DNA of 28,081 bases from JBOGTC01 sp050692055 (GTDB lineage: Bacteria; Chloroflexota; Limnocylindria; QHBO01): assembly GCA_050692055.1 (NCBI GenBank), contig JBOGTC010000113.1:1-28081 (forward strand), in the 5' to 3' direction. The position numbers were made by a program, and so were the translations under genes. Of the stretch, positions 15,240 to 24,244 are shown piece after piece. The first letter of the stretch is position 1; each line of letters starts with the position of its first letter. A model generated the notes under the pieces. The model ran no database searches, was not told the DNA's origin, and worked only from the letters and a program-made list of their open reading frames with translations.

Positions 15240-16248
15240 AGGCGCGCACCCAGTCCCCTTTACCGGCGAGCCGAAGGCTTCCGAGGTCCTGGGACTGGAC
15301 GACGGGACGGACCAGGCTGTACGTGGGCTCGTCGATGAGAATCTGGCCCGGCCCGGCGACCGCCTGCAGCCGCGCCGCGACGTTCACCGATTCCCCAACC
15401 ACGGCGTAGTGCATCCGGCGCTCAGAGCCGATATTCCCGGCGATCACCTGGCCGCTGGTGATCCCGATTCCCGTCTGCAGGCGGACGCCCGGCATGGACG
15501 GAATCTCGAGCCGGCCGACCGCGGCCTGCATGTCGAGCGCGGCACGAACGGCGCGCTCGGCGTCGTCGGAATGCATCACCGGTGCGCCGAAGAAGGCGAA
15601 CACACCGTCGCCCAGGAGGTCTGCGACGGTGCCGCCGTGACTCTCGACAGCGTCACTGACCACGGTCAGGTAGCGGTTGAGGAGGTCGAGCGTCTCCTCC
15701 GGCGACTGTTCCGCGGTGAGCGCGGTGTATCCACGGATGTCCGCGAACAGCGTCGTGACGTGACGCCGATCGCCGCCCAGCGAGACGGCGAACGGATCAC
15801 GGAGCGCCTCGGCGGCGACGCTCTCGCTCACGTACTGTCCAAGCAGCTCCGCGAGCCGATCAGCCAGCGCCTTGGTCCGTAGTAGCGACCGCAGCCTGGC
15901 GGCCAGCTCGATCTCGTCGAATGGCTTCGAGAGGAAGTCGTTGGCACCGGCCTCGAGCCCGCGCGCCTTATCCTCCGGCCGGTTCAGGGCGGTGAGCAAC
16001 AGAATCGGCAGCCCCGCGTGTTCGGGCTGACGTCGCAGCCGCTGGCATACCTCGATGCCATCGAGCCTTGGCATCATCACGTCCAGGCAGACGAGATCGG
16101 GCTGGTGCTCCGGTACAGCGTCGAGAGCCGACTGTCCATCGAGCACCTCCACGACGTCGTATCCCTGGTGCGTCAGCAGCTTCTGCAGGAGAGCAAGGTT
16201 GGCGGGCTCGTCGTCGACGGCCAGAATCAGCGGGCGATCGCGCCTCAC
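15205..16248 (-). CDS. response regulator with class III nucleotidyl cyclase output
   Basis: The 347 residues join a receiver domain to a class III cyclase. Receiver (about 6-125): acidic D12/D13, phosphoacceptor D56 (LVCLDVMMP), T86 and K108 (LSKPF). A short helical linker follows (about 126-155). Cyclase (about 160-340): metal aspartates D170 (TTLFADIRGYT) and D214 (LLGDGVFAFFG), and catalytic N289 and R293 (VNVAARL). The two positions that select adenine in canonical adenylate cyclases (Lys, Asp) are D210 and E286 here. The product may thus be neither assured cAMP nor assured cGMP. It is the last gene of a three-gene operon with a CheY-like protein and a hybrid kinase, so phosphorylation probably controls cyclic nucleotide synthesis. 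Confidence 0.92.
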   Translation of the reverse strand: MRRDRPLILAVDDEPANLALLQKLLTHQGYDVVEVLDGQSALDAVPEHQPDLVCLDVMMPRLDGIEVCQRLRRQPEHAGLPILLLTALNRPEDKARGLEAGANDFLSKPFDEIELAARLRSLLRTKALADRLAELLGQYVSESVAAEALRDPFAVSLGGDRRHVTTLFADIRGYTALTAEQSPEETLDLLNRYLTVVSDAVESHGGTVADLLGDGVFAFFGAPVMHSDDAERAVRAALDMQAAVGRLEIPSMPGVRLQTGIGITSGQVIAGNIGSERRMHYAVVGESVNVAARLQAVAGPGQILIDEPTYSLVRPVVQSQDLGSLRLAGKGDWVRAFNVLALEGTAA

Positions 16249-16607
16249 GGCAGTAGTGCTCCAACGCTGTCCGCAAAGGTCGCGAAGTCGATCGGCTTGC
16301 TCAGGTATCCATCAAACCCGGCGGCGAGCGCCTGCTCTCGATCGCCCAGCATGGCGTGGGCGGTGAAGGCAACGACGCACAGCCCGGCGCCGCGTGGCGC
16401 CGCGCGGATCTTGCGCAACGCCTGCCATCCGTCCATATCGGGCAGGCCGAGATCCATGAGCACCAGGTCCGGCCGCCGTTCCCTCGCCAACGCGATGCCG
16501 GCTGCGGCGGTATCGGCGATGAGCACCTCGTGCCCCGCCGCACGCAGCAGCTTGGTGGCGAGCGCCTCGTTCGCGGGGATGTCCTCGACGAGAAGGATAG
16601 TTGCCAC
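16245..16607 (-). CDS. single-domain response regulator (CheY/DivK-like)
   Basis: The 120-residue protein is a lone receiver domain: acidic E8/D9 (LLVEDIPAN), phosphoacceptor D52 (LVLMDLGLPDMDGWQAL), T82 (VAFTAHAM) and K104 (YLSKPI). It has no output domain. It overlaps the cyclase gene start by four bases and abuts the kinase stop with a one-base overlap, so the three are translationally coupled. It may shuttle phosphate between the kinase and the receiver-cyclase, or compete as a phosphate sink. Which of these holds cannot be told from sequence. Confidence 0.93.
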   Translation of the reverse strand: MATILLVEDIPANEALATKLLRAAGHEVLIADTAAAGIALARERRPDLVLMDLGLPDMDGWQALRKIRAAPRGAGLCVVAFTAHAMLGDREQALAAGFDGYLSKPIDFATFADSVGALLP

Positions 16608-18616
16608 TACGGATGCACCATTGGAGCGGGACCGTACTCCTCGAGCACGCGGAGCAGGGCGTCCTGTCGGATCGGCTTACTGAGGTGCGCGGCCGCCGCT
16701 TCGGGAACATCGGCGGGCTCCACCACCGTGACCACGATGACCGGGATGTCCCTGGTGATCGGGTCGGCCTTGAGCTCGGCAAGAACGTCCTGACCGCTCC
16801 GTTCCGGCATGAGGATATCGAGCAGGATGGCCGCGGGCTGGAGACGCCGGGCGTCCGCCAGCGCCTCGATCGGCGTCTGCGAGGCGACGACTCGGTATCC
16901 GTGACCGGTGAGCATCTTCTGCAGGAGCGGAAGAACCGATGGGTCGTCGTCTACGCTGAGCAGCACGTGCTCGCCGGCGGCCACCACGCCCGGCCCCGAC
17001 CTGGCGACCGGTGCAGGTGCTGTGCGGCAGTCGAGCGGAAGCGTGAGATGGAACACGCTCCCGCGCCCGGGCTCGCTTTCGACCGTCACGTCGCCTGCCA
17101 TCGCCCGCGCCAGGCGCCGGCTGATCGCCAGACCCAGCCCCGTGCCCTGCACATCTCCATCCGCCCGGCCGAACTCCTCGAAGATGGACTCATGCTCCTC
17201 GTGCGCGATGCCCGGACCGGTGTCGCGTAGTGCGACATGAAATGCCGCCTCGGCGGCGCCATCAGCCTCGACCTCCACCTCCCCATCCTGCGTGAACTTC
17301 AGCGCGTTACCGAGGAGGTTCACGAGGATCTGCCGCACACGCTGGCGATCGAGCACCACCTCCGCGGGTGCGCCGGCATCGCGCCAGGAGAGACGAATCC
17401 CCTTCTGTGCCGCCAGCGACCGGTGCTGCGCCACGACCGACTCGACGAGCTCACGCGGGTCGAATGGCTGGGCGTCGATCGTGAGCTTCCCGGCCTCGAT
17501 CTTCGAGAGGTCGAGAATCTCATTGATCAGCCCGAGCAGGTCGCGTCCGCCGCGCTGAACCCACACGAGCGACGTTCGCTGGTCCTCGTTCAGCGGGCCG
17601 TCCACGCCCGCCAGGAGCGCATCGGTGAACCCCAAGATGGCATTCAGCGGCGTCCGTAGCTCGTGGCTTACGCTGGCGAGGAAGCGCGACTTCGCCGCAC
17701 TCGCGCGGGTGAGCGATTCGTTCGTCACACCGAGCCGATCCGCCAGCGCGCGCTGCTCCTCGAAGAGCTCCGCCAATCGCTCGCTCGTCGCGTTGAGGCC
17801 TCGGGCGAGCGCCCCGAGCTCATCGCGGTTTGACACCCGCACGTGCTGCTCGAGATCGCCGGCCGTGATCCCCGCAAGGGCGCGTTCCATCTTTCGCACC
17901 GGGAGGATGAACGCCCAGGAAAGAGCGTACCCGAGGAACAGCGCGATGCCGACGCTGGCGGCGGAGAAGCCGATCACGATCAGTCCGAGGAGCATCCGAT
18001 CGGAGCCGAAGGCGGCCCGGGCCTGCGCCATCTCCTGCCCCGCCGAGTTCATGAGCGTGCGCATCTGTCTTTCCAGGACATGCGAGGCGGTGTGCTCTTC
18101 GGCGATATGGACGCGCTCGGCACCTGTGAGGTCGCCGTCCTGATACAGCGACAGGACCCGGTCACTGGATGCCGCGAAGTCGTCGTTTGCGATCGCGACC
18201 TGACCGAAGAATGCCGCGTCGCCGGCGTCGGCTTGCTCCATGGCGTCAAGCAAATCGGTAAAGGTCGCCTTGGCCTCGGCGATGTCCTGGTTGTAACTGT
18301 CATCCTCGGTCAGGAGCGCCATGGCCCGAAAGTGGCTCTGCGCAGTGACGAGGTAGAGCATCTGCTGAGCGCGGCTCGCCTTCTCCTGGAGCCGATCGAG
18401 CTCGCCCATTCGATCATTCATGCGCTCGATGATCACGAGGCTGAGGATCGCCATCCCCACGAGCAGCACGGCGCCTGCGAGGAATCCAAAGAGCAGCTTG
18501 CGGTGAACGCTGGCGTCAATGCGAGCAATTCCGTCGACGACAGGGCGGAGCCAGCCCGTGAAGCGCGGAAGGCGCGGCTCGGCGAGCGTGGGCGCCGGAT
18601 CACGATGTCGCGGCAT
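16607..18616 (-). CDS. membrane hybrid sensor histidine kinase
   Basis: The 669-residue protein has two membrane helices (about 40-63 and 208-232) that enclose an all-helical, MCP-type periplasmic sensor. A HAMP domain (about 233-286) and a short coiled coil follow. The dimerisation/phosphoacceptor domain has SHELRTPLNAILGF with H318. The ATPase domain has N436 (NLLGNALKF), DTGPGI (465-470) and GTGLGLAI (491-498). The C-terminal receiver has D600 (ILLDILMP), T630 and K647. A strong ribosome binding site, AGGAGAGG (18622-18629), lies five bases upstream of the ATG. TATAAC on the minus strand at 18675-18680 could be the -10 of the operon promoter, but no good -35 is seen. The signal sensed is unknown. 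Confidence 0.95.
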   Translation of the reverse strand: MPRHRDPAPTLAEPRLPRFTGWLRPVVDGIARIDASVHRKLLFGFLAGAVLLVGMAILSLVIIERMNDRMGELDRLQEKASRAQQMLYLVTAQSHFRAMALLTEDDSYNQDIAEAKATFTDLLDAMEQADAGDAAFFGQVAIANDDFAASSDRVLSLYQDGDLTGAERVHIAEEHTASHVLERQMRTLMNSAGQEMAQARAAFGSDRMLLGLIVIGFSAASVGIALFLGYALSWAFILPVRKMERALAGITAGDLEQHVRVSNRDELGALARGLNATSERLAELFEEQRALADRLGVTNESLTRASAAKSRFLASVSHELRTPLNAILGFTDALLAGVDGPLNEDQRTSLVWVQRGGRDLLGLINEILDLSKIEAGKLTIDAQPFDPRELVESVVAQHRSLAAQKGIRLSWRDAGAPAEVVLDRQRVRQILVNLLGNALKFTQDGEVEVEADGAAEAAFHVALRDTGPGIAHEEHESIFEEFGRADGDVQGTGLGLAISRRLARAMAGDVTVESEPGRGSVFHLTLPLDCRTAPAPVARSGPGVVAAGEHVLLSVDDDPSVLPLLQKMLTGHGYRVVASQTPIEALADARRLQPAAILLDILMPERSGQDVLAELKADPITRDIPVIVVTVVEPADVPEAAAAHLSKPIRQDALLRVLEEYGPAPMVHP

Positions 18617-18718
18617 GGCCGCCTCTCCTGACGTACGAGGAGGGAGATCCGATCAGTTCGGAGAGTACCGCGTAGTTATAGGCTGTCGGAGCGCTGTGCC
18701 GCCAGTGAGAAACGACTC

Positions 18719-18742
18719 TCCCACAGGGAGCGGTCTGTGGGA
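18719..18742 (-). terminator. hairpin between the SulP gene end and the kinase operon
   Basis: TCCCACAG (18719-18726) and CTGTGGGA (18735-18742) form a perfect 8-bp stem with an 8-base loop. On the minus strand it lies about 90 bases after the SulP stop and is followed by a weak T-rich stretch (GTCGTTTCTC). It may end the SulP transcript before the kinase operon; an operator for the kinase promoter is the alternative. Confidence 0.4.
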
Positions 18743-18832
18743 AGCGTGCGGTCATGGGATCTCGCGTGCAATCAGATGACGCGTCTGCGGGGGGCCGCTC
18801 GTCGCGACAGCCGCGTCGACTACCAGCGGGTT

Positions 18833-20365
18833 CTAGGAGTCGACCGGCGGAGAGCATGCGGCCGGCAGGTGCCGACTGAGAACGCGGTCGACGATGTGCC
18901 GGGCCTGGATCGGCACGTCACGGATCTCCACGGCCAAGCCGGCCTCGATCGCATCATCGAGTAACCTCCCAAGCGCGATCGCCCCGGTCACGTCGATGCG
19001 CCCCAACCCGTCCAGATGCACGACCAGACCATCCGCCTCCCGGTGCAAGCTGAGCTGCCTGACAAGGGCCTGCTCGAGCCGATGCGCTGAGCCGAAGTAC
19101 AGGACGCCTCGCGGCCGGAGGTGGAGCGTGGGGCCCTCCATCGATGCTCCGGCGTGGACCCGGTTCTCGCGCCACAGATGTGCCGCCACCGCCGCGGCCA
19201 CGCCGAGCAGGATCCCGCGCTCGATGTGCGGCGCCGTGACGATGGTGGCCACGAAGGTGAATGCCGCCACGGCGAACTGGAGGCGGGCGACCTGCCAGTA
19301 GAAGCGGAATGAGCGCAGATCGAGGTCGAGCGCGATTGCCGCGATCACGATTGCCGCGAGCACCGCCACGGGCAGGGCCGATAGGAGCGGCAGCAGGACG
19401 AGGGCAACCCCGATCGCGGCGCTGGTCGCGACGAACGTCCAGCGCGTGCGAGCACCGGCGAGGCGTGCCAGGGCCGTCCGTCCGAACGACCCGCCGACGG
19501 GGAAGGCGCCGGAGACTGCTGCGGCCAGGTTGGCTGCGCCCTGCCCCACGAACTCGCGCCCCGCATCCCAAGGCTCGCGGTCCAGGGCCGCGTAGCGGCG
19601 CGCGATCGCGGCCGGCTCAGCGAAGCCGACGACGGCGATCACGACAGCCGGAAGTAGGAGTGCCGGCGTTGACTCGAACGGCAGCGTGACGTTCGCCAAC
19701 GGCAGGGGCACGCTGATCGCGCCGAGCACTGCGCCGCCGAACCCGGCGGCGATGCTCGCCGCCGTCAGTCCCGCGACCGCGATCAGGGATCCGGGAATGA
19801 CGGGATGGATCAGTCGTGACGCCAGAACGATGGCCCCTGCCGCGAGCGCGATGGCGATGCTGGCCGGTTCCCAGGCGGTCGGGTTGGCGAGAGCGATGGT
19901 CGCCGCGAGGAGCGGGTTCGGGTCTTGGGTCGTGGTTCCCAGTGCCGAAGGAACCTGCGAGCCGATGATCAGGAGCGAGGCCGCGCCGGCAAAGCCGACA
20001 ACGACCGTCTGCGACATGAGGTAGACGATGCCGCCCCAGCGCAGCAAGCCGATGGCGATCCGGACGATCCCGACGATAAGCGCCAGCGCGATGGCCAGCC
20101 CGATGTACTCATCCGAGCCCGGAACCGCGACCGTCGAGAGAGCACCAAAGGTGAGCAGCGCGGTCATTGCCGTCGGCCCAGTGTGCAGGTAGCGGGACGA
20201 GCCGATGATGCCGCCGACCATGGGTGGGAGCAAAGCGGCGAGCAGTCCGCGCTCGGGCGGCAGGCCGGCCACTGAGGCGTAGGCAAGAGATTGCGGGACC
20301 AGCACCAGCGCGACCGTGGCACCCGCCACGAGGTCGCCCATCCGCGGCCGGGGTATGTGACACAT
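18833..20365 (-). CDS. SulP/SLC26-family anion transporter with STAS domain
   Basis: About 510 residues form a multi-helix membrane transporter (residues about 8-398) with a C-terminal cytoplasmic STAS domain (about 408-505). Family signatures are VALVLVPQSLAYASVAGLPP, the TM3 region YLHTGPTAMTALL, FVGQGAANLAAAV, FPVGGSFGRTALARLAGART, and IDVTGA in the STAS domain. SulP proteins move sulfate, bicarbonate, dicarboxylates or other anions; the substrate cannot be assigned here. I chose ATG 20365 (MCHIPRPRMGDL) because upstream in-frame residues (from 20509) are low-complexity and overlap the divergent gene's promoter. AGG lies four bases before this ATG. It is divergent from a cyclase resembling bicarbonate-responsive soluble adenylyl cyclase. 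Confidence 0.92.
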   Translation of the reverse strand: MCHIPRPRMGDLVAGATVALVLVPQSLAYASVAGLPPERGLLAALLPPMVGGIIGSSRYLHTGPTAMTALLTFGALSTVAVPGSDEYIGLAIALALIVGIVRIAIGLLRWGGIVYLMSQTVVVGFAGAASLLIIGSQVPSALGTTTQDPNPLLAATIALANPTAWEPASIAIALAAGAIVLASRLIHPVIPGSLIAVAGLTAASIAAGFGGAVLGAISVPLPLANVTLPFESTPALLLPAVVIAVVGFAEPAAIARRYAALDREPWDAGREFVGQGAANLAAAVSGAFPVGGSFGRTALARLAGARTRWTFVATSAAIGVALVLLPLLSALPVAVLAAIVIAAIALDLDLRSFRFYWQVARLQFAVAAFTFVATIVTAPHIERGILLGVAAAVAAHLWRENRVHAGASMEGPTLHLRPRGVLYFGSAHRLEQALVRQLSLHREADGLVVHLDGLGRIDVTGAIALGRLLDDAIEAGLAVEIRDVPIQARHIVDRVLSRHLPAACSPPVDS

Positions 20366-20511
20366 CAGCCTAACGATGGTGACACGCGGACTTGTCGGCC
20401 GCGCATCGTGTTGGCGCGATGGACCTCCTATGTCACCGGCGAGGTCAGTTTGAAGTCGGCCGTGATCCTGCCAAGTGGATGGCGGCGCGCGTGTACGCGG
20501 CCGCCGCACTC

Positions 20512-20541
20512 TTCACAATCGAGAGGCCGCGCGTGTAAGGT
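20512..20541 (+). promoter_or_regulatory. candidate promoter of the zinc-ribbon cyclase
   Basis: TTCACA (20512-20517, five of six matches to TTGACA) and TAAGGT (20536-20541, TAnnnT type) are 18 bases apart. The start of transcription would be near 20548, about 23 bases before ATG 20571. The region is shared with the divergent SulP gene. Confidence 0.4.
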
Positions 20542-20570
20542 GCGATGACCTTCGAGCACGGACCCTTCGC

Positions 20571-23500
20571 ATGATCTGTGCGGCGTGTTCAACCGAGAAC
20601 GAGAGCGGCCGGAAGTTCTGTGCCGAGTGCGGCACTTCCCTCGCGACCCCCTGCTCGGCATGCGGCACCCCGAACACAGCGGGCGCCAAGTTCTGCGGCG
20701 AATGCGGTGCCTCGCTGACCGATGCTGACGCGGCCACGCCCGCGCGGCCCGTGGCGGCCACGCCCATGGCCGAGCGGAGACTGGTATCGGTCCTGTTCGC
20801 AGACCTGGTCGGCTTCACCACCCTGGCAGAGGACCGCGACCCGGAGGAGACACGGGAGCTGCTCAGCCGCTACTTCGAGGTGGCCCGGGGGGTGATCGGG
20901 CGCTATGGCGGTACCGTCGAGAAGTTCATCGGTGACGCGGTCATGGCCGTATGGGGCACGCCGGCCGCGCACGAGGACGACGCCGAACGTGCCGTGCGCG
21001 CCGCGCTCGAGCTGGTCGACGCGGTCGAAGGGCTCGGGACCGACGTCGCGGGCACGCTGTCGGTGCGGGCGGGTGTGCTGACCGGCGAGGCGGCGGTGAG
21101 CCTCGGCGCAGAGGGCCAGGGCATGGTCGCCGGCGACCTCGTCAATACCGCCTCGCGGCTCCAATCGGTGGCCCCGGCAGGCAGCGTACTCGTGGGGGAG
21201 GCGACCTACCGGGCGGCCACCGACGCGGTCGCCTTCGAGCCGGTCGGCGAGCAGCAGCTGAAGGGAAAGCAGCTGCCCATCAGGGCCTGGCAGGCCCTGA
21301 GAGTGGTTGCTCAGCGTGGCGGCGCCGGTCGTGCGGATGCCGTCGAACCGCCCTTCACCGGCCGCGAGGAGGAGCTGCGCCTGCTCAAGGAGTTCCTGCA
21401 CGCGACCACCCGCGAGCAGCGCCCCCGGCTCGTCTCGATCACCGGAACGGCCGGCATCGGTAAGAGCCGGCTCGCCTGGGAACTGCTCAAGTACGTGGAT
21501 GGCCTGGTGGAGGACGTCTATTGGCACGAGGGTCGATCGCCGGCCTATGGCGACGGAGTCACCTTCTGGTCGCTCGGCGAAATGGTGCGGCGCCGGGCCG
21601 GCATCGCCGAGACCGATGACGACGACGTCTCGCGCGAGAAGTTGCGCGCGACGGTCGCCGACTACGTGACCGACGACGCCGAGCGGCGGACCATCGAGCC
21701 GCGACTCGCGGGCCTGCTCGGGCTCGAGGAGATGCCATCGGGCGAGCGCGAGCAGCTCTTCAGCGCGTGGCGCACCTTCTTCGAGCGCATCGCCGATCGT
21801 GGGACGACCGTGCTGGTGTTCGAGGACCTGCACTGGGCAGACGATGGGCTGCTCGACTTCATCGAGCATCTGCTGGAGTGGGCGCGCTCGAAGGCCATCC
21901 TGGTCATCACCCTCGCCCGGCCCGAGCTGCTTGACCGGCGCCCGACATGGGGTACGCGTCAGCGCAGCTTTACGGCCGTGCACCTCGATCCGCTCGATGG
22001 AGGCGCCATGCGGTCCCTGGTGTTGGGCATGGTGCCGGGAGTTCCAGGCCGTCTCGTCGAACGCATCATGGAGCGTGCGGAGGGCGTCCCGCTCTACGCG
22101 GTCGAGCTGGTGCGCATGCTCCTCGCCGATGGACGGTTGGTTGCCGATGGCGGCCGGTTCCGGGCCCAGGGCGAGATCGAGCGGATTGAGGTCCCCGCCT
22201 CGCTCCAGGGCCTGCTCACGGCACGCCTGGACGCCATCGACGCGGCCGATCGGGCCATGCTCCAGACTGCGGCCGTGCTCGGCCAGTCGTTCACGGCCGA
22301 TGCGCTGGTGGCGGTCAGTGGCGCCGATATCGATCTGGTGCAGGCAACGCTGGGGAGACTGATGCGGGGCGAGCTGATCTCGCTCGATGTCGACCCGCGC
22401 TCGCCCGAACGCGGGCAGTATCGGTTCCTGCAGGGGCTGACCCGCGAGGTCGCCTACGGCATGCTGGCTCGCGCCGAGCGGCGAACCGGACACACGGCAG
22501 CCGCGCGCTACTACGAGCAGCTCGGCGAGGAGGAGCTCGCGAGCGTGCTCGCCAGCCACTACCTGGAGGCGCACCGCGCAGCGCAGGCGGGTCCCGAGGC
22601 CGATGCGCTGGCCGCTCAGGCCAGGATCGCCCTACGGGCGGCCGCGGACCGCGCCGCCGCGCTCCACTCGCACCGGCAGGCCCTCGGCCTGCTGCGGTCC
22701 GCGCTCGAGATCGCGACCGACGGGCTCGAGCGCACCCAGCTCTGGGAGCGCGCCGCGGAGGCCGCCGATGCCGCGGCAGAGCTGGACGTCGGGGCCGAGT
22801 ACGCCGAGCATGCTCTCGATTGGTATCGCTCCGCGGGCGACGATGTGGCCGCGGCGGTCGCTCTGCACCGCCTCGGTCGGATCCTGATCCACAGCGGCAC
22901 CCCGGACCGAGGGCTCGATCTGCTGGAACAGGCGGTCGCCGATCATCCCGAGGCGGCGGAGCGACCTGAGTGGGCAGGCATCCTGGCCGAGCTGGCCAGG
23001 GCACACCTCGTCGCCGGCTCGGGGAGGGCCACTGCCCCGCGCGTGCTCGAGCTCAGCGAACGCGCTCTCATCCTCGCCGAGCGCCACGACCAGAACCAGG
23101 TCGTGACCGGAGCGCTCATCACGCGCGGCACCGCGCTGGGCCTCGTCGGCCGCCCGCGCGAGGGGACCGCCCTGCTGAAGGCTGCGGCCGAGCTGGCCGG
23201 CTCCGAGGGATGGGCATTTACTCGTCTGCGTGCCCTCGGCAACCTGTCGTTCGTCCAGATCCGGGACGACCCGCACGTGGCCAGACTCGCCGCCGAGGCC
23301 GGGCTGGCGGAGGCCGAGCGACTGGGCCTGCCGGGTTGGATCAGCTTCCTGGCCGGAAACGCGGCCGAGGGGGCATTCATCACCGGCGACTGGGACCGTA
23401 TCGAGGAGCTGGTCGAGACTGTCGCACGCTCGGCCGGGGCCCATCACGGCGCCGCGCTCGGTGTGAGCGCCACGGTGGCGAGCTTCCGAGGCGACTCAGA

Positions 23501-24125
23501 CCGGGCCCGGCGGCTGATGGAGGAGGCGCTCAACCTCGTGGAAGGCGTGACTGAGCCCCAGATCCTGCAGTCACGCGCACTCATGCGGTCGCAGATCCTC
23601 CTGGCGGGCGGCTCTCCTGCCGAAGCGGCCGACGTTGCGCTCAATGCCGCCGAGCTGTCGGACTCTTCTGCCTACGACGTGGTCCTCCACGCCGCGCGGG
23701 CCGCCCTCTGGATCCCCGACGCCACCCGCCATGCTGCAGCAGCGACTGCCTCGGGGACGATCGAGGATCACGGACGCTTCATCGACGGCCTCCGCACCGA
23801 GATTGCGGCCGGCGAGCACGCCTTTGCCGGCCGGCGCGGCGAGGCCGCTGGCGGTTTCCGCGACGCGGCGCGCCGCTGGCGTGAGTTCGACCTGCCGCTC
23901 AACCTCGCCTTCGCGCTGATGGGGTTTGCCGCCGCAGCAGGCGACGAGCCCGAGGTGGCGGGAGCGCGTGCCGAGGCACGCGCCAGCCTGCAGCGGATCG
24001 GCGCCGATCCGTTCGCCGACCTGCTTGATGCCTGGCTGCCGGACGTCTCGCGTGCGATCCCCCAGCTCGGCACGGCCGCTTCGCCACATTCGGAGGCCCA
24101 GCCGGCCAGCGCCAGGCCGCGCTAG
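20571..24125 (+). CDS. zinc-ribbon class III adenylate cyclase with ATPase and TPR regions
   Basis: The 1184-residue cytoplasmic protein has four parts. Two zinc ribbons (residues 3-46): CAACSTEN..FCAECG and CSACGTPN..FCGECG. A class III cyclase (about 70-245): D78 (SVLFADLVGFT), K118 and D122 (VEKFIGDAVMAVWG), D189 (VAGDLVN), N192 and R196; the adenine-selecting Lys/Asp pair is present, so ATP is the likely substrate. An AAA-type ATPase (about 258-560): FTGREEE, Walker A GTAGIGKS (292-299), Walker B VLVFEDLHWAD (414-424). The remainder is helical TPR-like repeats. ATG 20571 starts directly at the first ribbon. The cyclase-ATPase-TPR order resembles mammalian soluble adenylyl cyclase. No second cyclase domain is seen, so it should work as a homodimer. 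Confidence 0.93.
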   Translation: MICAACSTENESGRKFCAECGTSLATPCSACGTPNTAGAKFCGECGASLTDADAATPARPVAATPMAERRLVSVLFADLVGFTTLAEDRDPEETRELLSRYFEVARGVIGRYGGTVEKFIGDAVMAVWGTPAAHEDDAERAVRAALELVDAVEGLGTDVAGTLSVRAGVLTGEAAVSLGAEGQGMVAGDLVNTASRLQSVAPAGSVLVGEATYRAATDAVAFEPVGEQQLKGKQLPIRAWQALRVVAQRGGAGRADAVEPPFTGREEELRLLKEFLHATTREQRPRLVSITGTAGIGKSRLAWELLKYVDGLVEDVYWHEGRSPAYGDGVTFWSLGEMVRRRAGIAETDDDDVSREKLRATVADYVTDDAERRTIEPRLAGLLGLEEMPSGEREQLFSAWRTFFERIADRGTTVLVFEDLHWADDGLLDFIEHLLEWARSKAILVITLARPELLDRRPTWGTRQRSFTAVHLDPLDGGAMRSLVLGMVPGVPGRLVERIMERAEGVPLYAVELVRMLLADGRLVADGGRFRAQGEIERIEVPASLQGLLTARLDAIDAADRAMLQTAAVLGQSFTADALVAVSGADIDLVQATLGRLMRGELISLDVDPRSPERGQYRFLQGLTREVAYGMLARAERRTGHTAAARYYEQLGEEELASVLASHYLEAHRAAQAGPEADALAAQARIALRAAADRAAALHSHRQALGLLRSALEIATDGLERTQLWERAAEAADAAAELDVGAEYAEHALDWYRSAGDDVAAAVALHRLGRILIHSGTPDRGLDLLEQAVADHPEAAERPEWAGILAELARAHLVAGSGRATAPRVLELSERALILAERHDQNQVVTGALITRGTALGLVGRPREGTALLKAAAELAGSEGWAFTRLRALGNLSFVQIRDDPHVARLAAEAGLAEAERLGLPGWISFLAGNAAEGAFITGDWDRIEELVETVARSAGAHHGAALGVSATVASFRGDSDRARRLMEEALNLVEGVTEPQILQSRALMRSQILLAGGSPAEAADVALNAAELSDSSAYDVVLHAARAALWIPDATRHAAAATASGTIEDHGRFIDGLRTEIAAGEHAFAGRRGEAAGGFRDAARRWREFDLPLNLAFALMGFAAAAGDEPEVAGARAEARASLQRIGADPFADLLDAWLPDVSRAIPQLGTAASPHSEAQPASARPR

Positions 24126-24244
24126 CCACGGCCCTTGAGCGCATCGCGCGGCGCCAAGTGAGGGGCGTGAGCGTGGCGCACGCCTCGCCCAGCCCCTCCA
24201 GCGTCGCGTCGGGTTGCAGTCGCGGTTCCTGGCGCGACGTCGGG

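Noticed and set aside
20378..20439. GGTGACA / TGTCACC inverted words in the SulP-cyclase intergenic region
   Set aside because: The arms are only seven bases and about 48 bases apart, too far for a simple operator and likely to arise by chance.
20589..22574. Long antisense open frame across the zinc-ribbon cyclase
   Set aside because: It lies opposite clearly conserved cyclase and ATPase motifs and has no family features of its own.
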